Shown piece after piece: positions 17,344 through 26,645 of a DNA stretch of 64,000 nucleotides; within the stretch, counting starts at the first letter, position 1; every line of letters begins with the position of its first letter. Source of the stretch: Algibacter sp. L3A6 (GTDB lineage Bacteria; Bacteroidota; Bacteroidia; Flavobacteriales; Flavobacteriaceae). The position numbers and the translations under genes are program-made. The DNA lies in assembly GCF_009796825.1 (NCBI RefSeq), contig NZ_CP047030.1:967501-1031500 (forward strand), read 5' to 3'. Under the pieces are notes generated by a model that did no database searches, was not told where the DNA came from, and saw only the letters and a list, made by a program, of their open reading frames with translations.

Positions 17344-18650
17344 AAACAATAGACAAAATACCAACATCAAAAATACAACGTGCCACTAAACTAGTGAGTA
17401 CAGGCCTAAAAGTTGGCGTAAATTATGCCAAATATTATGGTGAGAAAATGGTGAAAACAGAGGCTGAAGCTAAAGATAATTTAAATGAAGCCAATGCTAC
17501 CGACATATACGATGGTTTAAAAAACCTGAAAGGTTCCGCTCTAAAAGTAGCTCAAATGCTAAGCATGGAGAAAAATATTTTGCCCAATGCTTATGTAGAG
17601 AAATTTTCTTTGTCGCAATTTTCTGTTCCGCCTTTATCTGCACCGCTAGTTGCTAAAACATTTAAGAAATATTTCAAAAAAACACCATCGGAAGTTTTCG
17701 ATACGTTTACAGCAGAATCTGTAAATGCAGCAAGTATCGGCCAAGTACATAAGGCAACAAAAGGAGACAAAAAACTTGCTGTTAAAATTCAATATCCAGG
17801 TGTTGCAGATAGTATTTCATCAGACTTGGCTCTTGTGAAACCTATTGCCTTACGCATGTTCAATATTAAAGGAGAAGGTACCGACGATTATTTTAAAGAA
17901 ATCGAGAATAAACTAATAGAAGAAACAAACTATACGCTCGAACTTCAGCAAAGTATTGAAATATCTAAAGCTTGTAAACATATTCCGAATTTAAAATTCC
18001 CGAAATATTACGAAGAATTTTCATCTAATAAAATCTTAACAATGGATTGGATGGACGGACTTCATATTTCAGAATTCACAAAAAAGAATAATGATCCTGC
18101 GGTTTCAAACAAACTTGGTCAGGCTTTATGGGATTTTTATATGTTCCAAATGCATACCTTAAAAAAAGTACATGCAGATCCGCATCCTGGTAACTTTTTA
18201 GTATCGCCAGAAAATGAGTTAGTCGCTATCGATTTTGGTTGTATGAAAGAAGTGCCGCTAACTTTTTACACGCCTTATTTTGAATTAGCTGAAAAAGAAA
18301 ACATTGAAGATCCAGCATTTTTTGAAGCGAAATTATATGAATTAGAAATTTTAAAACCAACCGATTCTCAAGAGGAAATTGTGTTTTTCAAAACCCTGTT
18401 TCACGAAATGTTATCGCTTTTCACAACACCTTTACAGCAAGAGGTTTTCGATTTTTCGAATCCTACTTTTTTCAATAAAATAGCGGAGTTAAGTACTAAA
18501 TACGCACAAAGCACAGAACTTAAAAAAATGAATGGTAATCGTGGCTCGAAACATTTCATATATATTAATAGAACATTTTTCGGATTGTATAATTTAATGC
18601 ACGATTTACAACCAAACCATATTATAATAAACAATTATAAAACCTTATAA
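17340..18650 (+). CDS. ABC1/AarF/UbiB-family atypical kinase
   Basis: A 436-residue protein with the order of motifs of ABC1 kinases: KVAQMLSM (the KxGQ region), AASIGQVHKA (Ala-rich loop), LAVKIQYPGV (lysine), HADPHPGNFLV (catalytic loop) and AIDFGCMKE (metal-binding DFG). The canonical Gly of KxGQ is Ala here. Relatives act on quinone or isoprenoid-lipid metabolism and in plants protect plastids from photo-oxidation. The ATG at 17340 overlaps the tetR stop and is preferred to an upstream in-frame start at 17316. Confidence 0.88.
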   Translation: MKTIDKIPTSKIQRATKLVSTGLKVGVNYAKYYGEKMVKTEAEAKDNLNEANATDIYDGLKNLKGSALKVAQMLSMEKNILPNAYVEKFSLSQFSVPPLSAPLVAKTFKKYFKKTPSEVFDTFTAESVNAASIGQVHKATKGDKKLAVKIQYPGVADSISSDLALVKPIALRMFNIKGEGTDDYFKEIENKLIEETNYTLELQQSIEISKACKHIPNLKFPKYYEEFSSNKILTMDWMDGLHISEFTKKNNDPAVSNKLGQALWDFYMFQMHTLKKVHADPHPGNFLVSPENELVAIDFGCMKEVPLTFYTPYFELAEKENIEDPAFFEAKLYELEILKPTDSQEEIVFFKTLFHEMLSLFTTPLQQEVFDFSNPTFFNKIAELSTKYAQSTELKKMNGNRGSKHFIYINRTFFGLYNLMHDLQPNHIIINNYKTL

Positions 18651-19262
18651 ATGTATTTTAGCCGTAACGATATAGACCAACTCGATCATATTTATAAAAT
18701 AAATTTGATTAATAGTATTACGGGCTATAAACCTGCAAATTTAATAGCGACAAAATCTCAATCGGGAATAACCAATGTGGCCGTTTTCAGTTCTGTAGTA
18801 CATTATGGTTCTGCACCACCTATTTTAGGTTTTGTACTGAGACCAACAACGGTAAGGCGCCATACTTTCGATAATATTATAGAAACAGGTTATTACACCG
18901 TTAATCATATTAACGAAGCTATAGTTGAAGATGCTCATCATACATCTGCCAAATACCCTAAAGATGTTTCAGAGTTTAGTAAAACAGGATTAGAAGAAGA
19001 ATACAATAACGATTTTTATGCGCCTTTTGTAAAGCAATCGACAATAAAAATGGGTATGAAATTTTTACAAAAAATAGATATAGAAGCAAATGGTACTATT
19101 TTAATTTTAGGTGAAATAACAGATCTATACATTAATGATGATCTTGTAGAGCATGATGGTTTTGCAGACTTATTGAAAGCTAACACAGCTGTTATTAATG
19201 GCTTAGACACTTACGCCATACCAACTAAAACTAAAAGATTAACCTACCAAAGACCTAAATAA
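18651..19262 (+). CDS. Flavin reductase-like, FMN-binding protein
   Basis: A 203-residue protein of the flavin reductase-like split-barrel fold. The N-terminal GYKPANLIATKSQSGITNVAVFSS stretch and the following GFVLRPTTVRRHTFDNI segment match the FMN-binding core; TGYYTVNHI is also typical. Such proteins reduce free flavin or serve as single-component oxidoreductases. It begins at the base after the kinase stop. The partner reaction here is unknown; the neighbours suggest lipid or isoprenoid redox chemistry. Confidence 0.8.
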   Translation: MYFSRNDIDQLDHIYKINLINSITGYKPANLIATKSQSGITNVAVFSSVVHYGSAPPILGFVLRPTTVRRHTFDNIIETGYYTVNHINEAIVEDAHHTSAKYPKDVSEFSKTGLEEEYNNDFYAPFVKQSTIKMGMKFLQKIDIEANGTILILGEITDLYINDDLVEHDGFADLLKANTAVINGLDTYAIPTKTKRLTYQRPK

Positions 19263-19268
19263 AAAATT

Positions 19269-19946
19269 ATGAAAAAACTAGTTATTATTGGTGGCAGCAA
19301 AGGTATTGGCCAAGCCATTATAAACACCTTAAAAGATACATATAGCATTGTAAACATAAGCCGTACGGCAATAGAAACATCTTCTACAATTACGCAACAT
19401 ACTTTAGATGTTTTAGAAGAGGAGTTACCAGAAATAGATAGCATAGATGCTCTAGTGTATTGCCCAGGAAGCATAAACCTAAAAGCACTATCGAGATTAA
19501 ACATCGACGATTTTAAAAACGATTTCAACATTAACGTTTTAGGAGCTATAAAAACTATAAAACATTACGAAAAGGCTTTAATTGAAGGCCACGGAAGTGT
19601 GGTTTTATTCAGTAGTGTAGCAACACAAATAGGCATGCCTTTTCACGCTAGTATTGCCACAAGTAAAGCGGCCTTAGAAGGATTAACAAAATCGTTGGCA
19701 GCAGAATATGCAACAAAAATACGTTTCAATATTATTGCACCAACTATTACAGACACACCGTTGGCTTCTCGATTATTACGAAATGAAAAACAAAGAGAAA
19801 CCATGAGCGAACGCCACCCATTAAAATCTATTTTAGATCCTAATGAAGTTGCCGCGCTAACCAAATACTTGTTATCTAGCGATGCTAAATCGATTTCCGG
19901 ACAAACATTCCCAATAGATGCGGGAATAACTAGTCTAAAACTCTAA
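19269..19946 (+). CDS. Short-chain dehydrogenase-like protein lacking the catalytic tyrosine
   Basis: A 225-residue Rossmann protein with the nucleotide motif GGSKGIG (residues 8-14), N-x-x-G type segment NINVLGA (88-94) and a C-terminal GQTFPIDAG. Aligning the usual Ser-x12-Tyr-x3-Lys, Ser116 and Lys133 are kept, but the position four residues before the Lys is Ile129 instead of Tyr. Normal SDR redox catalysis is therefore doubtful; it may bind NAD(P)H structurally or use another residue. It lies 6 nt after the flavin reductase gene in the same operon. Confidence 0.85.
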   Translation: MKKLVIIGGSKGIGQAIINTLKDTYSIVNISRTAIETSSTITQHTLDVLEEELPEIDSIDALVYCPGSINLKALSRLNIDDFKNDFNINVLGAIKTIKHYEKALIEGHGSVVLFSSVATQIGMPFHASIATSKAALEGLTKSLAAEYATKIRFNIIAPTITDTPLASRLLRNEKQRETMSERHPLKSILDPNEVAALTKYLLSSDAKSISGQTFPIDAGITSLKL

Positions 19947-19955
19947 GTTTTTATT

Positions 19956-20441
19956 ATGATTAATATAAAAAAACATTCTGGAATTTACACCTTAGAGGCT
20001 ACACAAGAAATCGACATTCCGATACATGAAGCTTGGTCTTTTTTTAGCTCTCCTAATAATCTAGAAAAAATCACACCTTCAGAAATGGGTTTTAAAATCA
20101 CATCTGAAGTAGATAAAAAGGCTTATGCCGGACAAATAATAACTTATAAAGTTGGTATTCTCCCAGGTATAAATACAAATTGGGTTACAGAAATAACACA
20201 AGTTGAACACGAATCTTTCTTTATAGACGAGCAGCGTTTTGGGCCATACAGAATGTGGCATCATGAACATTGGTTTTACAGCCAACCTGACGGAAAAACA
20301 TTAATGAAAGATAAAATCTCATACAAAATACCTTTTGGAATTTTAGGTGATTTAGCTCAAACTCTTTTTATAAAAAAACAATTAAAAGGTATTTTCGAAT
20401 ACCGTTTTAAAACCTTAGAAACCTACTTTAATGGAAAATAA
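19956..20441 (+). CDS. SRPBCC (START-like) ligand-binding protein
   Basis: A 161-residue protein of the helix-grip fold. The N-terminal pattern ATQEIDIPIHEAWSFFSSP with NLEKITPSEMGF is characteristic of the SRPBCC/polyketide-cyclase-like group. A hydrophobic pocket is expected, so a lipid or isoprenoid ligand is plausible. It is found between the SDR and photolyase genes, overlapping the latter by 11 nt. The actual ligand is unknown. Confidence 0.82.
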   Translation: MINIKKHSGIYTLEATQEIDIPIHEAWSFFSSPNNLEKITPSEMGFKITSEVDKKAYAGQIITYKVGILPGINTNWVTEITQVEHESFFIDEQRFGPYRMWHHEHWFYSQPDGKTLMKDKISYKIPFGILGDLAQTLFIKKQLKGIFEYRFKTLETYFNGK

Positions 20442-21720
20442 AATCACTCTATTTTGGTTTCGACGCGACTTAAGACTAGAAGATAACACGGCTTTACATT
20501 ATGCTCTAAAATCGAGTAACAATGTATTACCTATTTTTATTTTTGATGATGATATTTTAGACTCATTACCTAAAGATGATGCTAGGGTTTCCTTTATTCA
20601 CAACACTTTAGAAAACATAAACAAAGAACTTACCGAGTTTGGATCGAGCCTTGTTGTAAAAAAAGGATCGACTCTAGAAATTTGGAAAGCTCTAATTGCA
20701 GAGCATAACATTGAGCGTGTGTTTTTTAATAAAGATTACGAACCTTACGCCATAAAAAGAGACCTTGAAATCTCAAATTTATTAAGTGCTAATGGCATAG
20801 AAGCAAAGTCTTTTAAAGACCAAGTAATTTTTGAAGAAAACGATATTCTAAAAAACGACAACACACCTTATACGATATACACACCGTTTAAGAATAAGTG
20901 GTTAAAAAAATTCGATGACAAAGCAGATGTATTAAATCATGACATCGATAACACTAGATTCCATAAGATTAACTCAACTTTTACTTCTTTAGAAGATATT
21001 GGGTTTACTAAAAGCGATATACGAGTAAAACCATATAACTTAACGGCTTTGGATCGCTATGACGAAGTCCGAAATTTTCCAGCACAAGACCAAACCTCAT
21101 ACCTTTCACCACATTTAAGATTTGGACTTGTTAGCACCAGAAACATGGTGAAATTAGCATTAAAAACAAATGCTATATTTTTAAGTGAGCTTATTTGGCG
21201 CGAATTTTTCATGCAAATCCTCTTTCATTTCCCTAAAGTAGTTACCGAAAATTTCAAACAAAAATACGATGCGATACCCTGGAGGAATAACGAAGCAGAC
21301 TTTAAAGCTTGGTGCGAAGGAAAAACGGGTTACCCCATGGTAGATGCCGGTATGCGCGAATTAAACAAAACGGGATATATGCACAACCGTGTACGTATGA
21401 TTACTGCCGGATTTCTATGTAAACACCTTTTAATAGATTGGCGTTGGGGCGAAGCATATTTCGCTGAAAAGCTACTAGATTACGAACTCTCTGCAAATAA
21501 TGGAAACTGGCAATGGGCCGCTGGCACAGGTTGCGATGCCGCACCTTATTTTAGAGTTTTTAATCCTGCCGAGCAGTTGAAAAAATTTGATAAAGATACC
21601 ATTTACATACGCCGTTGGGTTGAAGATTATGATGAATTAACCTATCCGCAACCTATGGTCGAACATAAATTTGCACGAGAACGTGCTATTTCTACATACA
21701 AAAAAGCGCTAAATCCTTAA
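20431..21720 (+). CDS. phr: Deoxyribodipyrimidine photolyase / cryptochrome family protein
   Basis: A 429-residue flavoprotein. The N-terminal photolyase domain begins with TLFWFRRDLRLEDNTAL. The FAD domain shows WREFFMQIL, KAWCEGKTGYPMVDAGMREL, a GYMHNRVRM segment and ELSANNGNWQWAAG. These are the marks of class I CPD photolyases, which repair UV dimers with blue light; a signalling cryptochrome cannot be excluded by eye. It is the last gene of the twelve-gene run, with a terminator overlapping its stop. Confidence 0.92.
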   Translation: MENKITLFWFRRDLRLEDNTALHYALKSSNNVLPIFIFDDDILDSLPKDDARVSFIHNTLENINKELTEFGSSLVVKKGSTLEIWKALIAEHNIERVFFNKDYEPYAIKRDLEISNLLSANGIEAKSFKDQVIFEENDILKNDNTPYTIYTPFKNKWLKKFDDKADVLNHDIDNTRFHKINSTFTSLEDIGFTKSDIRVKPYNLTALDRYDEVRNFPAQDQTSYLSPHLRFGLVSTRNMVKLALKTNAIFLSELIWREFFMQILFHFPKVVTENFKQKYDAIPWRNNEADFKAWCEGKTGYPMVDAGMRELNKTGYMHNRVRMITAGFLCKHLLIDWRWGEAYFAEKLLDYELSANNGNWQWAAGTGCDAAPYFRVFNPAEQLKKFDKDTIYIRRWVEDYDELTYPQPMVEHKFARERAISTYKKALNP

Positions 21721-21739
21721 TTAAGGTTTAGCGCTTTTT
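21702..21739 (+). terminator. Terminator closing the carotenoid/photolyase operon
   Basis: Inverted repeat AAAAGCGCTAAA / TTTAGCGCTTTT, with an inner CCTTAATTAAGG palindrome. It overlaps the last codons of the photolyase gene and is followed by a T run; the leading A run lets it also serve alaS on the minus strand. Confidence 0.85.
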
Positions 21740-21771
21740 CATTATTAGCAATGGATTAAAACTGTTCTGTT

Positions 21772-24387
21772 TTATCCAATATAGGCCTTTGCTCCATCTA
21801 ATGCTTTTGTAATACCATCTGGATTTTTACCTCCAGCAGTTGCAAAAAATGGTTGTCCACCTCCACCACCTTGGATATGTTTACCAAGTTCGCGAACTAC
21901 TTGCCCAGCATTTAAGCCTTTACTAGCAACTAATTCTTTTGAGATGTAGCATGATAATAATGCTTTTCCGTTTTGTTCGGTTGCAAACAATAAGAATAAA
22001 TTATCAAACTGCGATCCTAAATCGAAAGCAACATCTTTTAATCCGCCAGCATCCAAATCTAATTTTTTGGCTAAAAACTGAACGCCATTAATTTCAGCTA
22101 ATTCACTTCTTAATTCACCTTTTATATTTTTAGCTTTATCTTTTAATAAACCTTCAATTTGCTTTTTAAGATTGGTGTTTTCATCTTGTAAATTCTGAAG
22201 TGCTTTTACAGGCTCTTTAGCATTGTTAAGTAAATCTTTCATTTCGAAGAATGTTCTGTTGTTTTCAGAATAAAAATCTTTTACAGCATCGTTAGTGATA
22301 GCTTCAATTCTTCTAATTCCAGCTGCAACAGCACCTTCTGAAACTATTTTAAAATGCCAAATATCACCTGTATTTTTAACGTGTGTCCCACCACAAAGTT
22401 CAACAGATTGTCCAAAACGAATAGCACGAACCGTATCGCCATATTTTTCTCCAAACAAACTCATAGCACCATCTGCGATAGCTTCTTCCTTTGGAACATT
22501 TCTTTTTTCAACTAAAGGCAACTTACCTTCTATTCTGGCATTTACAAAGTTCTCTACATCTTGCAATTCTTCGGTTGTTAATTTAGAAAAATGCGAGAAA
22601 TCAAAACGCAAATACTTAGAGTTTACAGCCGATCCTTTTTGTTCTACATGAGTTCCTAAAATCTCTCTTAAGGCCTGATGTAATAAATGTGTTGCTGTAT
22701 GGTTACTCTCTGTTCGATTACGTTGTTTTTCATCTACTACCGCTTTAAAGCTTTCGTTAATATGCTTTGGTAAATTTTTAGCGAAGTGAATAATAACGTT
22801 ACTTTCTTTTTTAGTATCTAAAATATAAACAACATCACCATGGGCATCTTCCAAGTAACCTTTATCTCCAACTTGCCCTCCGCCTTCTGGGTAAAACGGT
22901 GTTAAGTTAAATACTAATTGATACATTTCGCCATCTTTTTTAGAAACAACTTTACGGTATCTTGTTAATTTCACATTAGCTTCAAGCGAATCATAACCAA
23001 CAAATTCTTCTTCGGAATCGTTACTTAAAATCGTCCAATCATCAGTAGACATTTCGCTAGCTGCACGCGAGCGATTCTTTTGCTTTTGTAATTCTTCATT
23101 AAAGCCCTTTTCATCTAACTTCAATCCTTTTTCAGAAAGAATAAGCGCTGTTAAATCTATAGGAAAACCATAAGTATCATACAATTCGAAAGCGCGCTCT
23201 CCAGAAACTGTATCTCCTTTTGTAGTTTCTACAATTCTATTTAATAAGACCAAACCTTGATCTAATGTTCTTAAAAATGATTGTTCTTCTTCTTTTATAA
23301 CATTTTCAATAAGTTGTTTTTGAGCTTTCAATTCCGGGAAAGCATCCCCCATTTTTTCGCTTAAAACAGTAACTAACCTATAAATAAAAGGTTCTTTTTT
23401 CTCTAAAAATGTAAATCCGTAACGTACAGCACGGCGTAAAATTCTTCGAATTACATAACCTGCACCAGTATTACTTGGCAATTGTCCATCTGCAATTGAA
23501 AACGCTACGGCACGAACGTGATCGGAAATTACACGAATAGCAACATCTACCTCTTCGTTCTTATTGTATGTTTTATTGGTAACTGCTTCAATTTCGCGAA
23601 TAATTGGTGTAAACACATCGGTATCATAATTAGATTGCACGCCTTGTAAAACCATACAAAGACGCTCAAAGCCCATACCTGTATCAATATGCTTATCTGG
23701 TAAAGCCTCTAAACTTCCGTTCGCTTTTCTGTTATATTGCATAAAAACGAGGTTCCATATTTCCACCACTTGCGGATGATCCATGTTTACCAAATCTTTA
23801 CCAGAAACTTTAGCTTTTTCTTCCGCAGAACGAATATCTACGTGTATTTCACTACATGGACCACATGGACCTTGATCGCCCATTTCCCAGAAGTTGTCCT
23901 TTTTGTTACCTTTTAATATGCGATCTTCAGAAATATATTGTTTCCAAAAATCGTAAGCTTCGGTATCCATGCTTAAATTATCGTCGTCATCACTGCCTTC
24001 AAAAACGGTAACGTACAAAATATCTTTATCTACGCCATAAACATCAACTAAAAGTTCCCAAGCCCAAGCAATAGCTTCCTTTTTAAAGTAATCGCCAAAA
24101 CTCCAGTTACCAAGCATTTCGAACAATGTATGGTGGTAGGTATCATAACCAACTTCTTCTAAATCGTTATGTTTTCCAGAAACACGCAAACATTTTTGCG
24201 AATCGGTAATTCTATTATTTTTAGGCTGGGCGTTTCCAAGAAAATATTCTTTAAAAGGCGCCATCCCTGCGTTTACAAACATAAGGGTTGGATCATCTTT
24301 TAAAACCATGGGAGCCGATGGCACAATACTATGCTTTTTATCTTCAAAAAAACTTAAAAACTTAGCGCGGATGTCTTGAGACTTCAT
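21772..24387 (-). CDS. alaS: Alanyl-tRNA synthetase
   Basis: Class II synthetase of 871 residues, the usual length. In order: catalytic domain with MFVNAGMAPFKEYFLG near the N-terminus, the editing domain with HTATHLLH (about residue 565) and CGGTHVKNTGD (about 660), and a C-terminal region with a Gly-rich GGGGGQPFFA tail typical of the C-Ala domain. It charges tRNA-Ala and clears mischarged Ser/Gly. Divergent from the M23 peptidase gene. Confidence 0.97.
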   Translation of the reverse strand: MKSQDIRAKFLSFFEDKKHSIVPSAPMVLKDDPTLMFVNAGMAPFKEYFLGNAQPKNNRITDSQKCLRVSGKHNDLEEVGYDTYHHTLFEMLGNWSFGDYFKKEAIAWAWELLVDVYGVDKDILYVTVFEGSDDDDNLSMDTEAYDFWKQYISEDRILKGNKKDNFWEMGDQGPCGPCSEIHVDIRSAEEKAKVSGKDLVNMDHPQVVEIWNLVFMQYNRKANGSLEALPDKHIDTGMGFERLCMVLQGVQSNYDTDVFTPIIREIEAVTNKTYNKNEEVDVAIRVISDHVRAVAFSIADGQLPSNTGAGYVIRRILRRAVRYGFTFLEKKEPFIYRLVTVLSEKMGDAFPELKAQKQLIENVIKEEEQSFLRTLDQGLVLLNRIVETTKGDTVSGERAFELYDTYGFPIDLTALILSEKGLKLDEKGFNEELQKQKNRSRAASEMSTDDWTILSNDSEEEFVGYDSLEANVKLTRYRKVVSKKDGEMYQLVFNLTPFYPEGGGQVGDKGYLEDAHGDVVYILDTKKESNVIIHFAKNLPKHINESFKAVVDEKQRNRTESNHTATHLLHQALREILGTHVEQKGSAVNSKYLRFDFSHFSKLTTEELQDVENFVNARIEGKLPLVEKRNVPKEEAIADGAMSLFGEKYGDTVRAIRFGQSVELCGGTHVKNTGDIWHFKIVSEGAVAAGIRRIEAITNDAVKDFYSENNRTFFEMKDLLNNAKEPVKALQNLQDENTNLKKQIEGLLKDKAKNIKGELRSELAEINGVQFLAKKLDLDAGGLKDVAFDLGSQFDNLFLLFATEQNGKALLSCYISKELVASKGLNAGQVVRELGKHIQGGGGGQPFFATAGGKNPDGITKALDGAKAYIG

Positions 24388-24504
24388 ATATAAAATATTC
24401 TCTTTTCAGTTATTTTCTATTAATTACAAAACAATTTTTATCTTTACTTTTCAGTTAAAAAAACTACAAACAGCGGTTTTATTATTCTATTAATAATAAA
24501 TGAT

Positions 24505-24512
24505 TAGCTTTG
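24505..24512 (+). promoter_or_regulatory. Possible -7 box of the M23 peptidase operon
   Basis: TAGCTTTG matches TAnnTTTG, 71 nt before the ATG at 24584. No TTG is found at the right distance upstream. Confidence 0.35.
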
Positions 24513-24583
24513 TTCGTTCTGCTTTTAAAATTTAAAGCACTGAAACAAAAATTGTAAAGCGCAAAAATAGTATAAAAATAGTA

Positions 24584-25555
24584 ATGAGTAAGGTAAAATA
24601 TTATTACGATTCTGATTCACTTTCTTACAGGAAGATTGAGCGCCGAAAAAGGACGACGTTTAAGTATGCTTTTATGTTTATTTTAGCATCGGCACTCTTT
24701 GGTTTCTTGTTCGTTTTTATATCAAGTCAATACGTAGAATCACCCAAAGAACGGTCTCTCGCAAGAGAATTACACAACATGCAATTGCAGTATGAATTGC
24801 TGAATAAAAAAATGAACGAAGCCGAAAACGTTTTGGCTAATGTTGCCGATAGAGACAACAATATTTATCGTGTTTATTTTGAAGCTAACCCTATTCCGGA
24901 AGCACAACGTCGCGCTGGTTTTGGTGGAATCAACAGATATAAAAACTTAGAGGGCTTTGATAACTCTAAACTTATTATTGAAAGTAATAAGCGTTTAGAT
25001 ATTTTACAAAAGCAAATTGTTGTGCAATCTAAATCGCTAGATGAAATTGCTGTACTTGCTAAAGAAAAAGAAAAACTGCTAGCAGCAATACCAGCTATTC
25101 AGCCTGTGAATAACAAAGATTTGAAACGTATGGCCTCTGGTTATGGTATGAGATCGGATCCTTTTACAAAGGCTCGAAAAATGCACTGGGGTATGGATTT
25201 TACAGCACCACGTGGCACACCTATTTACGCTTCTGGCGATGGAATTGTGGTTCGTGCAGATTCTGGATCTACAGGTTATGGAAACCATATTAGAATAGAT
25301 CATGGCTTTGGATACATTAGTTTATATGCGCATTTATACAAATACAATGTGCGAAAAAACCAAAAAGTACAACGTGGTGATTTAATTGGATTTGTTGGTA
25401 GTACCGGAAGATCGGAAGCACCACATTTACATTACGAAATTTTTAAAGACGGCGACCGCATAAACCCAATGAACTTCTACTACGGAAGTTTAACTGCGGA
25501 AGAATACAGCAAACTTTTAGAACACGCTTCATTAGAAAATCAATCTTTAGATTAA
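24584..25555 (+). CDS. M23 family (LytM-type) metallopeptidase, membrane anchored
   Basis: A 323-residue envelope protein: a cytosolic basic N-terminus, one membrane helix (about residues 29-48), a coiled-coil stretch (about 55-90), and a C-terminal peptidase domain. Zinc-site motifs are present: the HWGMDF segment (H-x3-D) and HLHYE near residue 282. The family cuts peptidoglycan cross-bridges or activates amidases. Its stop overlaps the next start by one base (TTAATG), coupling it to a small MerR regulator. Confidence 0.9.
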   Translation: MSKVKYYYDSDSLSYRKIERRKRTTFKYAFMFILASALFGFLFVFISSQYVESPKERSLARELHNMQLQYELLNKKMNEAENVLANVADRDNNIYRVYFEANPIPEAQRRAGFGGINRYKNLEGFDNSKLIIESNKRLDILQKQIVVQSKSLDEIAVLAKEKEKLLAAIPAIQPVNNKDLKRMASGYGMRSDPFTKARKMHWGMDFTAPRGTPIYASGDGIVVRADSGSTGYGNHIRIDHGFGYISLYAHLYKYNVRKNQKVQRGDLIGFVGSTGRSEAPHLHYEIFKDGDRINPMNFYYGSLTAEEYSKLLEHASLENQSLD

Positions 25556-25884
25556 TGCATATAGATTTACCAGAAAAGCGATATTATGCTATTGGAGAAG
25601 TGGCCAAAGCCTTCGGAGTAAACACCTCTTTAATACGTTTTTGGGAAAAAGAATTTGATGTCCTTAAACCTAAAAAAAACGCAAAAGGCAACCGGAAATT
25701 TACACCAGAAGATGTTAAAAACTTAAAGTTTATCTATCATTTAGTAAAAGAGCGTGGCTTTACGCTAGAAGGTGCGAAAACACATTTAAAGGAAGAAAAA
25801 AAAGAAGCACTAAGCAACTTTGAAATTATTAATACTTTAGAGAACATTAAAACGCAACTTATCAAAATAAAAGAACATCTTTAA
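25555..25884 (+). CDS. Small MerR-family regulator
   Basis: A 109-residue protein made of a MerR-type helix-turn-helix (residues 7-80: YYAIGEVAKAFGVNTSLIRFWEKEF) and a short helical tail, with no effector domain. It starts on the last base of the M23 peptidase gene. This peptidase-MerR pairing is commonly seen in Flavobacteria and suggests linked cell-wall control, but the target is not known. Confidence 0.88.
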   Translation: MHIDLPEKRYYAIGEVAKAFGVNTSLIRFWEKEFDVLKPKKNAKGNRKFTPEDVKNLKFIYHLVKERGFTLEGAKTHLKEEKKEALSNFEIINTLENIKTQLIKIKEHL

Positions 25885-26002
25885 GTATTAACTAAAGACG
25901 CATTGAAATTAAACCAAATTTTATGTCTTAAAACAGTAACTTTTTAAGAAACATTGAGTCTAATATATTGAGAACTAAAATCAACATTCAAATTATTTTA
26001 TC

Positions 26003-26596
26003 ATGAAAAAATTTTTACCATTAATTATAATTGCAATTCTTGCCATTGGCGCATACTCTTGGGGTAAAGGATTTAACAATACCGCTGTAACTTTAAAAGA
26101 AACAGCAACTAAAACTTGGGCAAATGTAGAAAGTAGCTACCAACGTAGAAACGATTTAATTGGCAACTTAGTAAAAACAGTACAAGGTGCAGCCGATTTT
26201 GAAAAAGGGACGTTACAAGCCGTTATAGAAGCACGAGCTAAAGCAACTTCTATTACTATAGACCCAACAAATATTACACCAGAACAATTAGCAAAATTCA
26301 ACCAAGCACAAGGCGGCTTATCTGGAGCTTTAAAAAGTTTATTAGTAACTGTAGAGCGCTATCCTGATTTAAAAGCAAACCAAAACTTTTTAGAATTACA
26401 AAGTCAATTAGAAGGCACAGAAAACAGAATTAACGTTGCTAGAGATCGCTTTAACGCAACTGTAGAGCCATACAACATGCATATTAAAACGTTTCCTAAT
26501 TCTATATTAGCAGGTTTATTTAATTTTGACCCATTAAATTATTTCAAAGCTGAAGCTGGAAGTGAAAAAGCACCAGACGTAGATTTTGAATTCTAA
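26003..26596 (+). CDS. lemA: LemA family protein
   Basis: A 197-residue protein with one N-terminal membrane segment (LPLIIIAILAIGAYSW) and the LemA helical body, including SSYQRRNDLIGNLVKTVQG and the RFNATVEPYN motif. Function is unknown; LemA genes often stand beside TPM-domain genes, as here, suggesting a shared envelope role. It is followed after 49 nt by two TPM genes. Confidence 0.93.
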   Translation: MKKFLPLIIIAILAIGAYSWGKGFNNTAVTLKETATKTWANVESSYQRRNDLIGNLVKTVQGAADFEKGTLQAVIEARAKATSITIDPTNITPEQLAKFNQAQGGLSGALKSLLVTVERYPDLKANQNFLELQSQLEGTENRINVARDRFNATVEPYNMHIKTFPNSILAGLFNFDPLNYFKAEAGSEKAPDVDFEF

Positions 26597-26645
26597 TAAA
26601 CTCATCTATTACATTTAATATTTCACAAAAGTAAATAATACAAAC

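Noticed and set aside
22295..22651. Long antisense ORF inside alaS, and similar ones inside hppA (42932-43282) and phhA (6646-6906).
   Set aside because: They are opposite or out-of-frame readings of well-identified genes, and show no family pattern or start signals.
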